Part shown: piece after piece, positions 19,155-28,965 of the stretch | Layout: every line of letters starts with the position of its first letter | Numbering within the stretch: the stretch's first letter is position 1 | Assembly (NCBI GenBank): GCA_026004655.1 | Contig: BPJO01000003.1 | Location: 186,254-250,253 of the forward strand | Direction of reading: 5' to 3' | Origin: Phycisphaerae bacterium | GTDB lineage: Bacteria > Planctomycetota > Phycisphaerae > Tepidisphaerales > Tepidisphaeraceae | DNA length: 64,000 nucleotides | Translations under genes and position numbers: made by a program | The notes under the pieces: generated by a model | Told to the model about the DNA's origin: nothing | What the model saw: the letters and a program-made list of their open reading frames with translations, nothing else | Database searches by the model: none

Positions 19155-21246
19155 ACGTACGTCCGATCTTCTTCAGAAACTCCGATTCTGTCAGGATCGG
19201 GATACCAAGACTTCGGGCTTTATCCAGCTTGCTGCCCGCATTTTCCCCGGCCAGTACAAAACTGGTATTCCGACTCACACTCCCAACCGCTTTGCCACCG
19301 AGCGAAACGATCAGATCCTCGATCTGTTGACGATCGAAGTTCTGCAACGTGCCGGTTACAACAATCGATTGACCGGTCAAAATCTGATCGTTGGTCGGCG
19401 CACCTCCCGTCTGTTTCGGATCAATTCCGACGGATTTGAGGTCACGGATGACCGTTTGTCCGGCATCGCTGTGAAAAAAGTCATATACCGCTTGGGCGAT
19501 GATCGGACCGACACCGGAAATCGAACCGAGTTGTTCCACCGTCGCGCCGGCAAGAGCGTCCAGCGAACCCAATGAACTAGCTAATAACCGGGCAACTGTG
19601 GTCCCTACGTGCCGAATGCCCAATCCCGCCAACAAACGGTCCAGTGACCGCGATCTAGCCTCCTGAATCGAAGCAATCACATTGTCCGCACTCTTGCTAC
19701 CCATTCGCTCGAGAGTCAACAGGTCATCTTTGGTGATTCGGAACAGGTCGGCAAAACTTTTGACTTTGCCGGAATCCACCAGTTGGTCAATCAAAGCCTC
19801 CCCCAAGTGCTCGATATTCATCTGGCCTCGTGCGGCAAAATGCCTCAAGCGTTCTTTCAGTTGGGCAGGACAGGATGGATTTTCACAGCGGATGTAGGGT
19901 CCGTCCGGTTCCTTTTCGACACGACTTCCGCAGGACGGACAAACAGAGGGTGGCAAAACGGGTTTGGCATCCGGTTTTCTCCGGTTGGCATCAACCCCCA
20001 CTACCTGCGGGATAATTTCCCCAGCTTTTTCGACAGTAACGATATCTCCGAGATGAAGCCCCAGACGCTGGATCTGTTCGATGTTGTGAAGGCTTGCGCG
20101 TTTGACGGTTGTTCCCGCGACAAAAACGGGTTCAAGCTCGGCTACGGGCGTCAGAGTACCATTCTTACCGACCTGCCAGGTCACGTCCTTAAGAATCGTC
20201 TGAACTTGCTCGGCAGGATATTTGTACGCTATCACCCAACGCGGACTTTTGCTGGTATAGCCCAGCTTTTCTCTCTGTTGTTGTGAGTCGATTTTGACCA
20301 CCATTCCGTCGGTGTTGTAAGGCAACGACGACCGTTTCTCGGCAAAAACTCGGATCCATTCTGCAACCCTGAGCTATCGACTCGAATCTCTTGATTTCGG
20401 GGCTGACGGGAATTCCCCAGCCCAGGATGAGTTGCATCGTTTCATAATAGCTATCACCCAACGAAGGTATGATCTCACCAAACCCGTGTGCAACGAACTT
20501 TAAGGGACGTGAGCGGACGATTTTGGGGTCTAGCTGTTTAAGCGTCCCTGCGGTGAAGTTTCGTGGATTGGCATAGGTTTCGAGTCCGGATTCACGTTGT
20601 TTCTGGTTTATTTTCAAAAAATCGACGTTGTTCATATAAACCTCGCCGCGGACTTCCAAAACGTCTGGCCATTTTGAAGAGCTGTTCGGAACCAGAGTCC
20701 GAAAACAACTGATCGGATGAGTGGTCGAAAACCGGTTGTTGGACAAGCGAATCACTGGCCCGAAGACGCAGCGGGACATCGCGGATCGTTTTGACATTGG
20801 TAGAAACATCGTCCCCCCGTCGACCGTCGCCGCGGGTTACAGCACAGACGAATACCCCCTTTTCATACCGAATGCTCAGCGCGACGCCGTCCACTTTGGG
20901 GTTCGCAGACGTAAGTAACCCGGACGGTTTCTCCCAACTGTTTTCGAACCCGATCCGCCCATGCGTACAATTCACCTACATTATAGGTGTTGTCGATCGA
21001 GTACATTGGAACCCGATGTTCGATGGTTTTGAAACCATCGATCGGTGCCCCCCCTACTCGTTGAGTCGGTGAATCGGGTGTGAGAAGTTCCGGGTATTGG
21101 GTTTCGAGCTGAATAAGCTCTTGTATCAGTTTGTCATAATCGAAATCCGATATTTCCGGCCGGGCTTGTTGGTAATACAACTCGTTATGATGATTAATCT
21201 CCCGTCGGAGCAAGTCGATCCGACTTTTAACCTCAGTTAGATCCAT
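19153..21246 (-). CDS. ligA: NAD-dependent DNA ligase, three apparent frameshifts
   Basis: Seals nicks in replication and repair using NAD+. The order is domain Ia and adenylation domain, with catalytic KVDG, then [12 protein letters not shown] and [11 protein letters not shown] fold; zinc finger (CPSCGSRVE...CENPSCPAQ); HhH repeats ([15 protein letters not shown]); and a C-terminal BRCT domain. The frame breaks at 20898-20901 (GGGG), 20672-20675 (TTTT) and 20367-20369 (CCC). Deleting one base at each gives 697 codons (696 residues), normal for LigA. An unusual stretch of about 25 residues ([16 protein letters not shown] onward) lies between VPLRLR and [11 protein letters not shown]. The gene is essential in bacteria without another replicative ligase, which argues for sequence errors rather than loss. 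Confidence 0.92.
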
Positions 21247-21438
21247 GATACCGATTCTAACTTTAAGTGATTCCTGTTAAAACGAAAACCACCCGCGAGG
21301 TGCCGGGATTGATTCCGAAATCAGTCCATCGTGCGATAACACTGATAAGATTACAAATGCGGATATACTGAACAGTTACAACGTCCTGATCGAGCAAGGT
21401 ATGCTATTATGTGTCTTTAAAAAGAGTGTCGAACGATC

Positions 21439-21973
21439 ATGATACGACCCGCTAAGCTGCAGGACGTTCCCCCGATTCAGCAGATCATCAACTCTCACGC
21501 AGAGCTTGGGAAGATGCTCTTTAAGAGTTACGCACAACTGTATGAAGATTTACGTGATTTTGCGGTATATGAACAGGATGGAGAGGTCCGGGGTTGTGTG
21601 GCACTAGGGATCATCTGGGGCGGACATGGCGGAGGTGCGTTCCTTGGCCGTTGATCATGAACAACGCGGAAAAGGCATCGGAAGCCAGCTTGTACGATGG
21701 TGTATTGACGATGCCCGTCGACTGGGAATCCGCAAGCTGATGTCGTTGACCTACGAAGAGCGTTTTTTTTCAAAGTTTGGTTTCGTGGTTGTCAACAAGG
21801 ACACTTTACCCCTAAAAGTATGGAGCGATTGCGTTCGTTGCCCCAAGAATCTTGCCTGTGATGAAATCGCTATGGTCTTGGAGCTGACCGATGTTCCCAT
21901 CATACAAGCCCCCCAAGCCATCCCCACCCCACGGGGAGTAAGTATTCCCGTTTTGCCGGAAGACGATGACTGA
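21439..21973 (+). CDS. ArgA-type GNAT N-acetyltransferase, one apparent frameshift
   Basis: GNAT acetyltransferase resembling the short N-acetylglutamate synthases of arginine synthesis. It begins MIRPAKLQDVPPIQQIINSH and carries the acetyl-CoA loop EQRGKGIGSQLV. The C-terminal FFSKFGFVVVNKDTLPLKVW and CVRCPKNLACDEIAM blocks are typical of that subgroup. The frame breaks in GGGG at 21617-21620. Removing one G joins GIIWADMAEVRSLAVDHEQR and gives 178 codons. A TATTAT -10-like element is at 21405-21410. The gene is divergent from ligA. No other arginine genes are nearby, so the assignment to glutamate as substrate rests on family resemblance only. Confidence 0.8.
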
Positions 21974-22112
21974 ACCTCAGAAAATTCGCCAAAAACAGGG
22001 GTTCCTCTTTTTAGGGGGGCTTTTAGCTAATTTCGGGCACTAGGATTTTCCGAAGGAGGAAATATAGGGTAAGATAGGTAAAACGACGGACCGAACCAAT
22101 CTTCGAGGACTT

Positions 22113-22547
22113 ATGAGCAAACCGACCTTTGGCTATTCATTTGACCGTGACAATTATCATGGCAGTTATGCGACCCGCCAAGCAGCCTTGGAAGCAGCCC
22201 TTGAATCACTCAAGCAACGATCCGATATGCCAGAAGGCATTTTCATCGGACAATGGATTCAACCGGATGTCCAGTCTTCAGGACATGCTGAGACGATCAT
22301 TGAAGCCATGCGAGAAAGGTGGGAAGCTTCTTCAGAGTCCGGGAATTACCTGGATCAGCTCGACGAGCATCAGATCGCCGATCTGGATGCGTCACTGGAC
22401 GCTTGCATTAGGGATTGGCTGAAGCGACATCAGCTCATGCCTGCCCCGACCAAACTTCGGGCGATCAGTGAACATCCGGTTCCGAACGTGCATCATGTTT
22501 CTGTTCCCCAGCAAGAACGAGAGACTTCTCTCATGGGCGAGGCCTGA
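22113..22547 (+). CDS. Conserved hypothetical protein
   Basis: 144-residue soluble, acidic protein. The N-terminus (FGYSFDRDNYHGSYATRQAALEAALESL) resembles short proteins in which a residue pattern YSFD-x-NYHG-x-(Y/F)-x-T-R-x-A begins a small alpha/beta domain, followed by a sentence-like helical half (HAETIIEAMRERWE; LDQLDEHQIADLDASLDACIRDWL). I recognise it as a recurrent bacterial hypothetical of unknown function, not a named family. It has a GAGGA ribosome site shortly before the ATG, its own strong terminator behind it, and no operon partner. Confidence 0.7.
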   Translation: MSKPTFGYSFDRDNYHGSYATRQAALEAALESLKQRSDMPEGIFIGQWIQPDVQSSGHAETIIEAMRERWEASSESGNYLDQLDEHQIADLDASLDACIRDWLKRHQLMPAPTKLRAISEHPVPNVHHVSVPQQERETSLMGEA

Positions 22548-22598
22548 TCGATCATTTGGGATCAGTCTACGCGACTCCCGCCTTCATCAGGATCCACT

Positions 22599-22622
22599 GA
22601 GGCCGATAGGCCTCTTTTTTTT
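22599..22622 (+). terminator. Rho-independent terminator
   Basis: Perfect stem GAGGCC/GGCCTC around the tetraloop GATA, followed by eight T. It ends transcription of the 144-residue hypothetical gene, 50 bases after its stop. Confidence 0.88.
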
Positions 22623-22719
22623 GTAAGATTTTCGTACTGAACGATCAACGAATCACATTGAAATCCGCAATTGTATCTGAGAACCTGAAGGTCGATTTGA
22701 TTCGGAGGAGTTTTCAGCC

Positions 22720-23697
22720 ATGACGCAATCGGACGTCGGTCCATCCCGACGACAAATGCTGTTGGGTGCCGGTGCAGTTATCGCAGGAGCTGCCCTGAAC
22801 GGATCCTGGCAGGCTTATGCCGAGGAAACAACCCCTGCCACAACCCGATCCTTTTCAGAAAGGCGTTTTAAGATTGCTGGGGATGATCTGTTTCTGGACA
22901 ACAAACGACAGAACGTCGAAGCCCTGCGTCGAGCCGCTAAAGCCAAACTGGACGGGGTCATTGTGGATATGGGATCCCGCCCGAACCGAGGAGAGTTCAA
23001 ATCCCGATTCACAGAACCAGGGGTATATGAGGAGTTTCTCAAAGTATCGGAAGAAACCGGGGTGGCCATTGCCGGACTCGGTTTTTTCGCGATGTACGCC
23101 CATAAGATGCCGGAAATACCCAACATGCCTGAAACGCTCAAGTTGTGGGTCGATTCAATGGTGCGACTCAACACCCGTCTGGGGTTCATGCCTCTGATGA
23201 GTTCGGGGGGAACCTTAGCAGAACCTGAAAACCGCGACATCTATGATCGCACGGTCAAACTATTCCGTGAAATTGCACCCGAAGCCGAAAAGGCTGGTGT
23301 CGTACTTGGCGTGGAATCGAATTTAGACGGTGATGGTTATAACCGGTTTCTTGACGCAGTCGGTTCGCCTGCGGTTCAGGCCTATTACAACGTCGGTGTC
23401 GGTCTGGCCAACGGGTATAACGCTTATGAAGACTTGCGTCGTCTGGGCAAGGATCGTATCGCAGCCCTTCATTTGGAACAGGGATCCGTCTCCATGATGC
23501 CGGGAGATCCTCCTGAAACACATGAAAGACGCCTCGGAGACGGATTGATCAATTTTCCGCTCTTACGATACGTTTTATTAAAGCTGGATTGGGGTGGATG
23601 GATGAGCATTGCACGGTCACGACTTAAGGGGACCACCTCAGGTGTTCCGAACATGGCCGCCAATGCTGCGTATCTGAGAAGTGTGTTTCCCGAATAA
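22720..23697 (+). CDS. Tat-exported sugar phosphate isomerase/epimerase-like protein
   Basis: 325-residue TIM-barrel protein of the xylose isomerase-like (AP endonuclease 2) superfamily. The N-terminus carries a twin-arginine signal: SRRQMLLGAG, then a hydrophobic stretch and a likely cut after AYA. So it folds in the cytosol and is exported. Barrel features include GVVLGVESNLDGDGYNRF and YYNVGVGLANGY, with acidic residues in the positions that bind a divalent metal, and IAALHLEQGS. AGGAG at 22706-22710 is nine bases from the ATG. Such exported barrels are frequent in Planctomycetota; the substrate is unknown. It faces the aminotransferase, with a perfect inverted repeat between them. Confidence 0.85.
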   Translation: MTQSDVGPSRRQMLLGAGAVIAGAALNGSWQAYAEETTPATTRSFSERRFKIAGDDLFLDNKRQNVEALRRAAKAKLDGVIVDMGSRPNRGEFKSRFTEPGVYEEFLKVSEETGVAIAGLGFFAMYAHKMPEIPNMPETLKLWVDSMVRLNTRLGFMPLMSSGGTLAEPENRDIYDRTVKLFREIAPEAEKAGVVLGVESNLDGDGYNRFLDAVGSPAVQAYYNVGVGLANGYNAYEDLRRLGKDRIAALHLEQGSVSMMPGDPPETHERRLGDGLINFPLLRYVLLKLDWGGWMSIARSRLKGTTSGVPNMAANAAYLRSVFPE

Positions 23698-23700
23698 TCA

Positions 23701-23734
23701 AACCCCCTCATTCCCGGCCGAAAATGAGGGGGTT
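23701..23734. terminator. Perfect 12-bp inverted repeat between convergent genes
   Basis: AACCCCCTCATT (23701-23712) pairs fully with AATGAGGGGGTT (23723-23734) around a ten-base loop. It begins three bases after the isomerase-like stop. There is no U-tract on either side, so it may act as a weak bidirectional terminator or an mRNA end stabiliser. Confidence 0.5.
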
Positions 23735-23770
23735 GAAGCACTTCCGATGATGGGGACCAGTATCCTTCTG

Positions 23771-24913
23771 CTAGAACAGCTTGGATAGTTCCTGCTGTGC
23801 TGCCGATATCCCCGCACCGAGTTGGACCGGTTTGCCGAGCTTTTTAAGGGTCAGCTCGATCGCAGCCAGGACCGCTAGACAATCATAAATATCTGTGTAT
23901 CCCATGTGATTGACTCGGAAAATGGTTCCTTCCATGGTCCCCTGACCACCGGCCACATGAATGTTATGATCTTTTTTCAGTGTATTTCGAAAATCCTTGT
24001 CCGTGATCCCGGAGGGATATTTCACAGCCGTCACACTGTCAGCAGGGGTTTGACTGAATAATTCCAATCCGAGCGCCTTGACCCCTGCCCGGAATGCAGC
24101 GGCACAACCCTGTGTCCGTCTCCAGACACCCTCTATCGTCTCTTGCTTGATCATCCGCAAACTGGTCAATTGTGCTTCGATGAGTGTGTTGGCAGGTGTA
24201 AATGGTGTATCTGAATCCGCGATACTCTTTTTGTATTTCTTCAAATCAAAGTAGAAATTGGATTGTTTGTTCTTTTCCATGGCCGCTTCAGCACGAGGAC
24301 TGAGACAGACATATCCCAATCCCGGTGGAAGCATAAGCGACTTTTGGCTTCCGGTAATCGCAACATCAATCCCCCAGTCATCAAACTTGAAGGGAAAAGC
24401 CCCGATTGATGTGATACCGTCAACGATCAGGAGAACATCTCCGTGCTGGCGAACGACTTTGGCAATCGCCTGTAGGTCACAGGTCGTCGCGGTGGATGTT
24501 TCAGAATGAACCAGCACAACCGCAGCAAATCCACCAGACTTGAGCGTATTGTTGATCTGCTCGGCAGTGGCATGTTGACCATATGGAAGTTTTAGTTCCT
24601 CGACCTGCACCCCGAATGCTTTTCCATAACTTGCCCATCGTTCAGCAAACTTACCATTGGTCACGTTCAGGACCTTTGAACCGGGAGATACAACGGACGT
24701 GAATGCCGCTTCGAACGCAGCCGTTCCTGATCCTGTGATCGTGTAAACGGTTTGTTGGGTTTGAAAAACGTATTTCAAGAGTTCCTGCAACTCAGCAAAA
24801 GTTTTGCGAAACTCGGCCGTGCGGTGGTGGGTTACTGGTTTGGCCAGTTGCAGCAAGGTGGCTTCCGGAACACTGGTCGGGCCCGGGGTGAACAAGCGAT
24901 ATTTCATCAACAT
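23771..24913 (-). CDS. Class V aminotransferase, alanine/serine-glyoxylate type
   Basis: PLP enzyme of 380 residues. It opens with LFTPGPTSVPEATL, the signature of alanine-glyoxylate/serine-pyruvate aminotransferases. The PLP lysine is Lys191 in TGSQKSLMLPPGLG, with the ring-binding aspartate in LLIVDGITSIG (162-172) and the substrate arginine in GTIFRVNHMG. It moves the amino group between alanine or serine and glyoxylate. In several phyla this type also serves serine synthesis from hydroxypyruvate. The next gene is a TIM barrel of hydroxypyruvate isomerase type, which fits hydroxypyruvate/glyoxylate metabolism. AAGGA lies about a dozen bases upstream of the ATG. Confidence 0.9.
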   Translation of the reverse strand: MLMKYRLFTPGPTSVPEATLLQLAKPVTHHRTAEFRKTFAELQELLKYVFQTQQTVYTITGSGTAAFEAAFTSVVSPGSKVLNVTNGKFAERWASYGKAFGVQVEELKLPYGQHATAEQINNTLKSGGFAAVVLVHSETSTATTCDLQAIAKVVRQHGDVLLIVDGITSIGAFPFKFDDWGIDVAITGSQKSLMLPPGLGYVCLSPRAEAAMEKNKQSNFYFDLKKYKKSIADSDTPFTPANTLIEAQLTSLRMIKQETIEGVWRRTQGCAAAFRAGVKALGLELFSQTPADSVTAVKYPSGITDKDFRNTLKKDHNIHVAGGQGTMEGTIFRVNHMGYTDIYDCLAVLAAIELTLKKLGKPVQLGAGISAAQQELSKLF

Positions 24914-24974
24914 GATACTTTAATTCCTTTGATAACAATGTTTTACAAACGTCTTGATCATGGGCAGGAGGACC

Positions 24975-25730
24975 TCAGGCAGCTGCCCAATCTTCCTTCA
25001 ACCGTTCCAACGTTGATTTCACGTCTTTTTCCCAGTCGAATCGACCTTCAACCGCAATCAGATGATCATAGCCTCCCTGTTTTAACACCTTGAAGAAAGG
25101 ACGATAATCGCTTTGACCACTGACTCCCGGGGCCACGCGTCCTTCTTTATCCGCCACGTGCACGTGACGAATCCAAGGCATGGCAGCTTCGAGATTTTCT
25201 AAAGGCTCATCCTCAAGCCAAAAGTGATAGCTATCGACTAGACACTGAATATTCGGGTGATTCAAAACCTTAACATAGGTCATTGCCTCTTTGACCGAAT
25301 TAATGATGTTGCATTCCTTTCGATTCAAGGGTTCGATCACGATGGTGATTCCGTTCAATCGAGCCAACGGCGCGATCAAGTTCAAGAACTCGGTGATCTG
25401 ATCGACGGCTTTGTGGCGGTTGAAGCCTTCAGGTACGTTTCTAGCCCCCCCCGAACCGAATACGACCGTCCGAATACCCACTTGGGACGCACGGGAAAGC
25501 ACATTGGTCATATAACCAATTAACTGCTCGTGACTTACATTCGGACCGACGATCGGTATGTGGGCAGGTACCATCGAATTGGCCGAGGGAACTGGCATCT
25601 GGAGCTGTGGTACCACCCAATGGGCTTCTGACCCTTTGAGCAAACTTTGTACATTTTCCTCAAGAAAATCCCATCCGGCTTGTTGAGCGGCCGGCGCATT
25701 TTTCTGACCCGAGCAGACTCCAAACTTCAT
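24975..25730 (-). CDS. Sugar phosphate isomerase/epimerase (TIM barrel)
   Basis: 251-residue cytosolic protein of the xylose isomerase-like TIM-barrel family. GGGAG is five bases before the ATG at 25730, and MKFGVCSG is a typical first strand, so this start is preferred over 25751. Metal- and substrate-binding positions of the family are visible: VIEPLNRKECNIINSV (first Glu), CLVDSYHFWLE (Asp, His) and IRHVHVADKEGR (His), then LIAVEGRFDWE (last Glu). All four barrel ligands appear present, so it is probably an active isomerase or epimerase. It lies just upstream of the aminotransferase, which may share its mRNA. Confidence 0.85.
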   Translation of the reverse strand: MKFGVCSGQKNAPAAQQAGWDFLEENVQSLLKGSEAHWVVPQLQMPVPSANSMVPAHIPIVGPNVSHEQLIGYMTNVLSRASQVGIRTVVFGSGGARNVPEGFNRHKAVDQITEFLNLIAPLARLNGITIVIEPLNRKECNIINSVKEAMTYVKVLNHPNIQCLVDSYHFWLEDEPLENLEAAMPWIRHVHVADKEGRVAPGVSGQSDYRPFFKVLKQGGYDHLIAVEGRFDWEKDVKSTLERLKEDWAAA

Positions 25731-25798
25731 AGAACTCCCATTCTTGTTCAAAAGTCTTCATCATAGGAACCATCAGTTCAGATGCAACGCAACGTCTG

Positions 25799-28009
25799 CT
25801 AACGCGTGATAATTTCTGCCACATCGACGGGTTGATTTTCTGATAATTGACGGATTTTTCGCTCAATTTTCAACCGTAGTTGAGGATCTGATGTTCCCTG
25901 TTGACGAATCTGACTCAATGCCTCATTCCACCTTTTTTCAGCTGATACCTTGTCCCCATCTCGGTAAGCCGCATCCCCGGCGTGATCAAGAATGATCGGA
26001 TCAGGTGGTTCGGAAAAGGAAATCGCCCGTTCGAGGTAAGGTCTGGCTTGCTCAAACTTGCCTTGCTTGTACAAAAGCCACCCCAGACTATCAATATAAG
26101 CGGGGTTTTCCGGTTCCAACCCGACGGCTCGATAAAGGAGCGATTCGGCAAAATCCAGTTCCCTTCCTGAATCGGCCAGTAAATATCCTAAATCGTTACA
26201 CGCCGGGGGGAAATTGGGATCAACCTCGAGCGATCGGCGTAACATCTTCTCGGCTAGGTCTGGAACACCTAACCGGGTGTATAAACCCGACAACTTGTAC
26301 AACATCGGCGCAGCCCGAACGGTTGAAGCCGCCCGGTCCACCAGACGAATAGCTTCAGCAGACCGATCCGACGATTCCAACCATGATGTCAACAGCTCCA
26401 AGACGACTAAGTTTTCCGGTTGTTGCTCGAGAACTGCTTCCAATCCCGATTGCACATGACTTGCTTGTCCTTGTTGCACCAGATAACCGATCGATTCATT
26501 GAGGTAAACCGGGTCATTACTGAACTCTTCGATGAACTGCCGGACATCCCGTTGCTCGGTGAAATTGACATCCGGAATTGAACTGATCAACGGCGCGCGT
26601 AGCCATTCGGCGAAACGACCGGCGTCCAGTGAATGAGCCTTGGAAATGGCCTGACGGGCGGTTACCGGTTGACCGTTCTCCTGAGCCCAACGGGCCAGTA
26701 CGAAATGTCGTGCAGATTCCAGGTCGTTAGAAAGTTGAATGCTTCGCAACTGCTGAAGGTCAAAAGGATGAGGTTGCGAGAGATGATTCAGAATCGCCCA
26801 ACCTCGAAAAATCGCCTGAACAGACCGAGGCTGATCGTTCATTTTTTGAAGCAACCATTTTACCGCCTGATCCGTACGATCGGATTCTTGAAGCGACATG
26901 ACCGTTTCGCGGACCAACGACATGGTTGGTTCGCCGGGTTGATTGACCAACAGATCGCCTGCTTCCTTGGACCGACCCAGACGTCGGAGCAGTCTGGCTT
27001 GCAACACGTTGAGTTCCCCGTCCGGGGACTGCAACTGAGGCATAACCCGTTTTAATTCGGACAACGCTGCTTTTTCTCCTCCATGGTTTTCAAACAAATC
27101 GATAAACGCCTGTAAACTGGCACGACTGGCTTGATAGCGGATCACCAAACCAGCCATCTGTCGGGCGGCAGTGGTGATGTCCCCGGCTTTGGCACGGGTC
27201 TGAATCATTCGTAACTCAATACCCCCAGCAGCCTGCGGTTCATCCTTCTGAATCTGTTCGTAATATGACAGAGACTTTTCGAACGATCCGATCCGGGCGT
27301 ATAAATCCGCGAGCTTGAGTTTAAGAACGGCGGGACGCTGGATCACTTCAATCAGTTCGGTTCTGGATCGCAGTTCCAAGGATCGTTTCTGCAAGACCTG
27401 TAAAGCTTTTTCAAAACAGTCGATCGATGCGCGGATGTAGCCGGTTTCGGACAAAACACGCCCGAGCAACAAGTCGACCACAACCGAATCAGAGTCTGAG
27501 TCATGGTATGACGTTGTCAGTCTTGCCAGCAACAGCTCATTCCGGGCTTGGATCAGGTCCCCCTTCAATGCGTATAGTCTCGCGAGTTGAACGCGAGAGT
27601 CTGTATCCTCAGGATCGATCCGGACGGCCTGTTTGTACGCAGACAAGGCCCGGTCGTTATCCGTTCCCAACCACGCGTATCCCAGGTCCCGGTAAGCAAC
27701 TGCCGAATACGGATCCTCTTCGACCACAGCCGTCAGGTATTCGATAGCCTGTGACTTTCGATTGTCGAGTAACGCGGAACGACCTTGGGCGTATTTGGAT
27801 AAGACACTCGACGGGGCAGGCAAAGGACGTTCAACCGGCTCGGGCAACACCAGATCCGGTTGAACCTCGTCTAAAGGCAACATGACAAAAGAGGGGACAG
27901 GTGTTTCGGCTGGTAATTTACCAGAACGTGATGCACACCCCCCCGTGATCCCCCCGATCAGTGGCAACACTAGAAAGAAAACGATGAAAACGACTCGATG
28001 AGGTCTCAC
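25799..28009 (-). CDS. TPR-repeat lipoprotein
   Basis: 736-residue tetratricopeptide protein anchored by a lipid. A hydrophobic leader (FIVFFLVLPLIGG) is followed by the lipobox ITGGC, cysteine at 25. After a proline-rich spacer, TPR units start near 75 (AIEYLTAVVEEDPYSAVAYRDLGYAWL; ALSAYKQAVRIDPEDTDSRVQLARLY) and recur to the C-terminus (SLLYRAVGLEPENPAYIDSLGWLLYKQ). Such proteins act as scaffolds at the outer membrane or periplasm. The start overlaps the hisG stop by four bases (ATGA type), so it is translated with hisG although the functions seem unrelated. Confidence 0.9.
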   Translation of the reverse strand: MRPHRVVFIVFFLVLPLIGGITGGCASRSGKLPAETPVPSFVMLPLDEVQPDLVLPEPVERPLPAPSSVLSKYAQGRSALLDNRKSQAIEYLTAVVEEDPYSAVAYRDLGYAWLGTDNDRALSAYKQAVRIDPEDTDSRVQLARLYALKGDLIQARNELLLARLTTSYHDSDSDSVVVDLLLGRVLSETGYIRASIDCFEKALQVLQKRSLELRSRTELIEVIQRPAVLKLKLADLYARIGSFEKSLSYYEQIQKDEPQAAGGIELRMIQTRAKAGDITTAARQMAGLVIRYQASRASLQAFIDLFENHGGEKAALSELKRVMPQLQSPDGELNVLQARLLRRLGRSKEAGDLLVNQPGEPTMSLVRETVMSLQESDRTDQAVKWLLQKMNDQPRSVQAIFRGWAILNHLSQPHPFDLQQLRSIQLSNDLESARHFVLARWAQENGQPVTARQAISKAHSLDAGRFAEWLRAPLISSIPDVNFTEQRDVRQFIEEFSNDPVYLNESIGYLVQQGQASHVQSGLEAVLEQQPENLVVLELLTSWLESSDRSAEAIRLVDRAASTVRAAPMLYKLSGLYTRLGVPDLAEKMLRRSLEVDPNFPPACNDLGYLLADSGRELDFAESLLYRAVGLEPENPAYIDSLGWLLYKQGKFEQARPYLERAISFSEPPDPIILDHAGDAAYRDGDKVSAEKRWNEALSQIRQQGTSDPQLRLKIERKIRQLSENQPVDVAEIITR

Positions 28010-28902
28010 GGAATAACTTTATTCAACGCGTAAGTAAAAATCCCTGTCGCACCAGCACGCTTTAACCGGGGAATCAGGTCGCGTTCCTGTCTTTCTTCCA
28101 GAATCACTTCCACAGCCACCCAATCCGAATCGCTCAAACGCGAGATGGTGGGGCTTTTTTCCGCGGGTAGGAAACTGATGATCTCGGATAATCGGTTTTC
28201 CGGGACGTTCATTTTTAAACCCACCTTGGCCCGGGCATGAATCGCGCCTTGCAGCAACATCGCGATGTTCTCGAGCTTTTCACGCTTTTTCGGATCCGAC
28301 CACGCCTTTTTGTTCGCAATGAACCGAGTGGTACTGGTCAGCAGCGTATCGATAATCCTCAGATTATTGGCCCGGATCGAGGATCCGGTTTCTGTACAAT
28401 CCACGATCGCGTCCAACAAACGAGCCTTGATCTCGGTGGTACCCCAAGAAAACTCAACGGTTACTGGTACGTTCTTAGACTCAAAATAGCGTTTAGTCAC
28501 CCCGACTAGCTCGGTCGCGATCACACTCCCTGCAAGGTCTTCCGGACGTGTGACCTTACTTTCTTCGGGAACGGCCAAGACCCAGCGTACCGGGTTGGAG
28601 CTGGCTCGACTGTATTCCAGTTCACAAATCTCCACTACATCGTTCTCGTTGCCATTTTCGACCACCCAGTCATACCCCGTCAATCCGGCATCCACGATAT
28701 GATCCGTGACATAACGGCTGATCTCCTGCGCACGGAAAAGGACTGCAGAAATGTCCGGATCATCGATCCGGGGAAAGACCGATCGGCTTTCGATGGTGAT
28801 TTTATACCCCGCTTTTCCGAACAGTTCGACGGTCGCATTTTGAAGCGAACCCGAAGGCAAACCGAGTCGCAGGGTTTCCGGTGGCAGACGGTGTGTCATC
28901 AT
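28006..28902 (-). CDS. hisG: ATP phosphoribosyltransferase
   Basis: First step of histidine synthesis: ATP + PRPP give phosphoribosyl-ATP. It is the long form (298 residues) with a C-terminal regulatory domain, so it needs no HisZ. Visible blocks: LRLGLPSGSLQNATVELF at the N-terminus, FRAQEISRYVTDHIVDAGLTG, the PRPP loop DAIVDCTETGSSIRANNL, and the C-terminal SDSDWVAVEVILEE with GATGIFTYALNKVIP, where histidine feedback binds. No other his genes are in the window. The start may be either of two adjacent ATGs (28902 or 28899). Confidence 0.95.
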   Translation of the reverse strand: MMTHRLPPETLRLGLPSGSLQNATVELFGKAGYKITIESRSVFPRIDDPDISAVLFRAQEISRYVTDHIVDAGLTGYDWVVENGNENDVVEICELEYSRASSNPVRWVLAVPEESKVTRPEDLAGSVIATELVGVTKRYFESKNVPVTVEFSWGTTEIKARLLDAIVDCTETGSSIRANNLRIIDTLLTSTTRFIANKKAWSDPKKREKLENIAMLLQGAIHARAKVGLKMNVPENRLSEIISFLPAEKSPTISRLSDSDWVAVEVILEERQERDLIPRLKRAGATGIFTYALNKVIP

Positions 28903-28965
28903 ATGCTTAGTTTTACCGGGAACCTCGTCCCCCGCAAAGGGTCGATCCTTGAGTGTGACACCCGG

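Noticed and set aside
22051-22060. A strong AAGGAGGA ribosome-site sequence before the 22113 gene
   Set aside because: No start codon follows at a usable distance (ATA GGG TAA comes next). The real start at 22113 has its own GAGGA.
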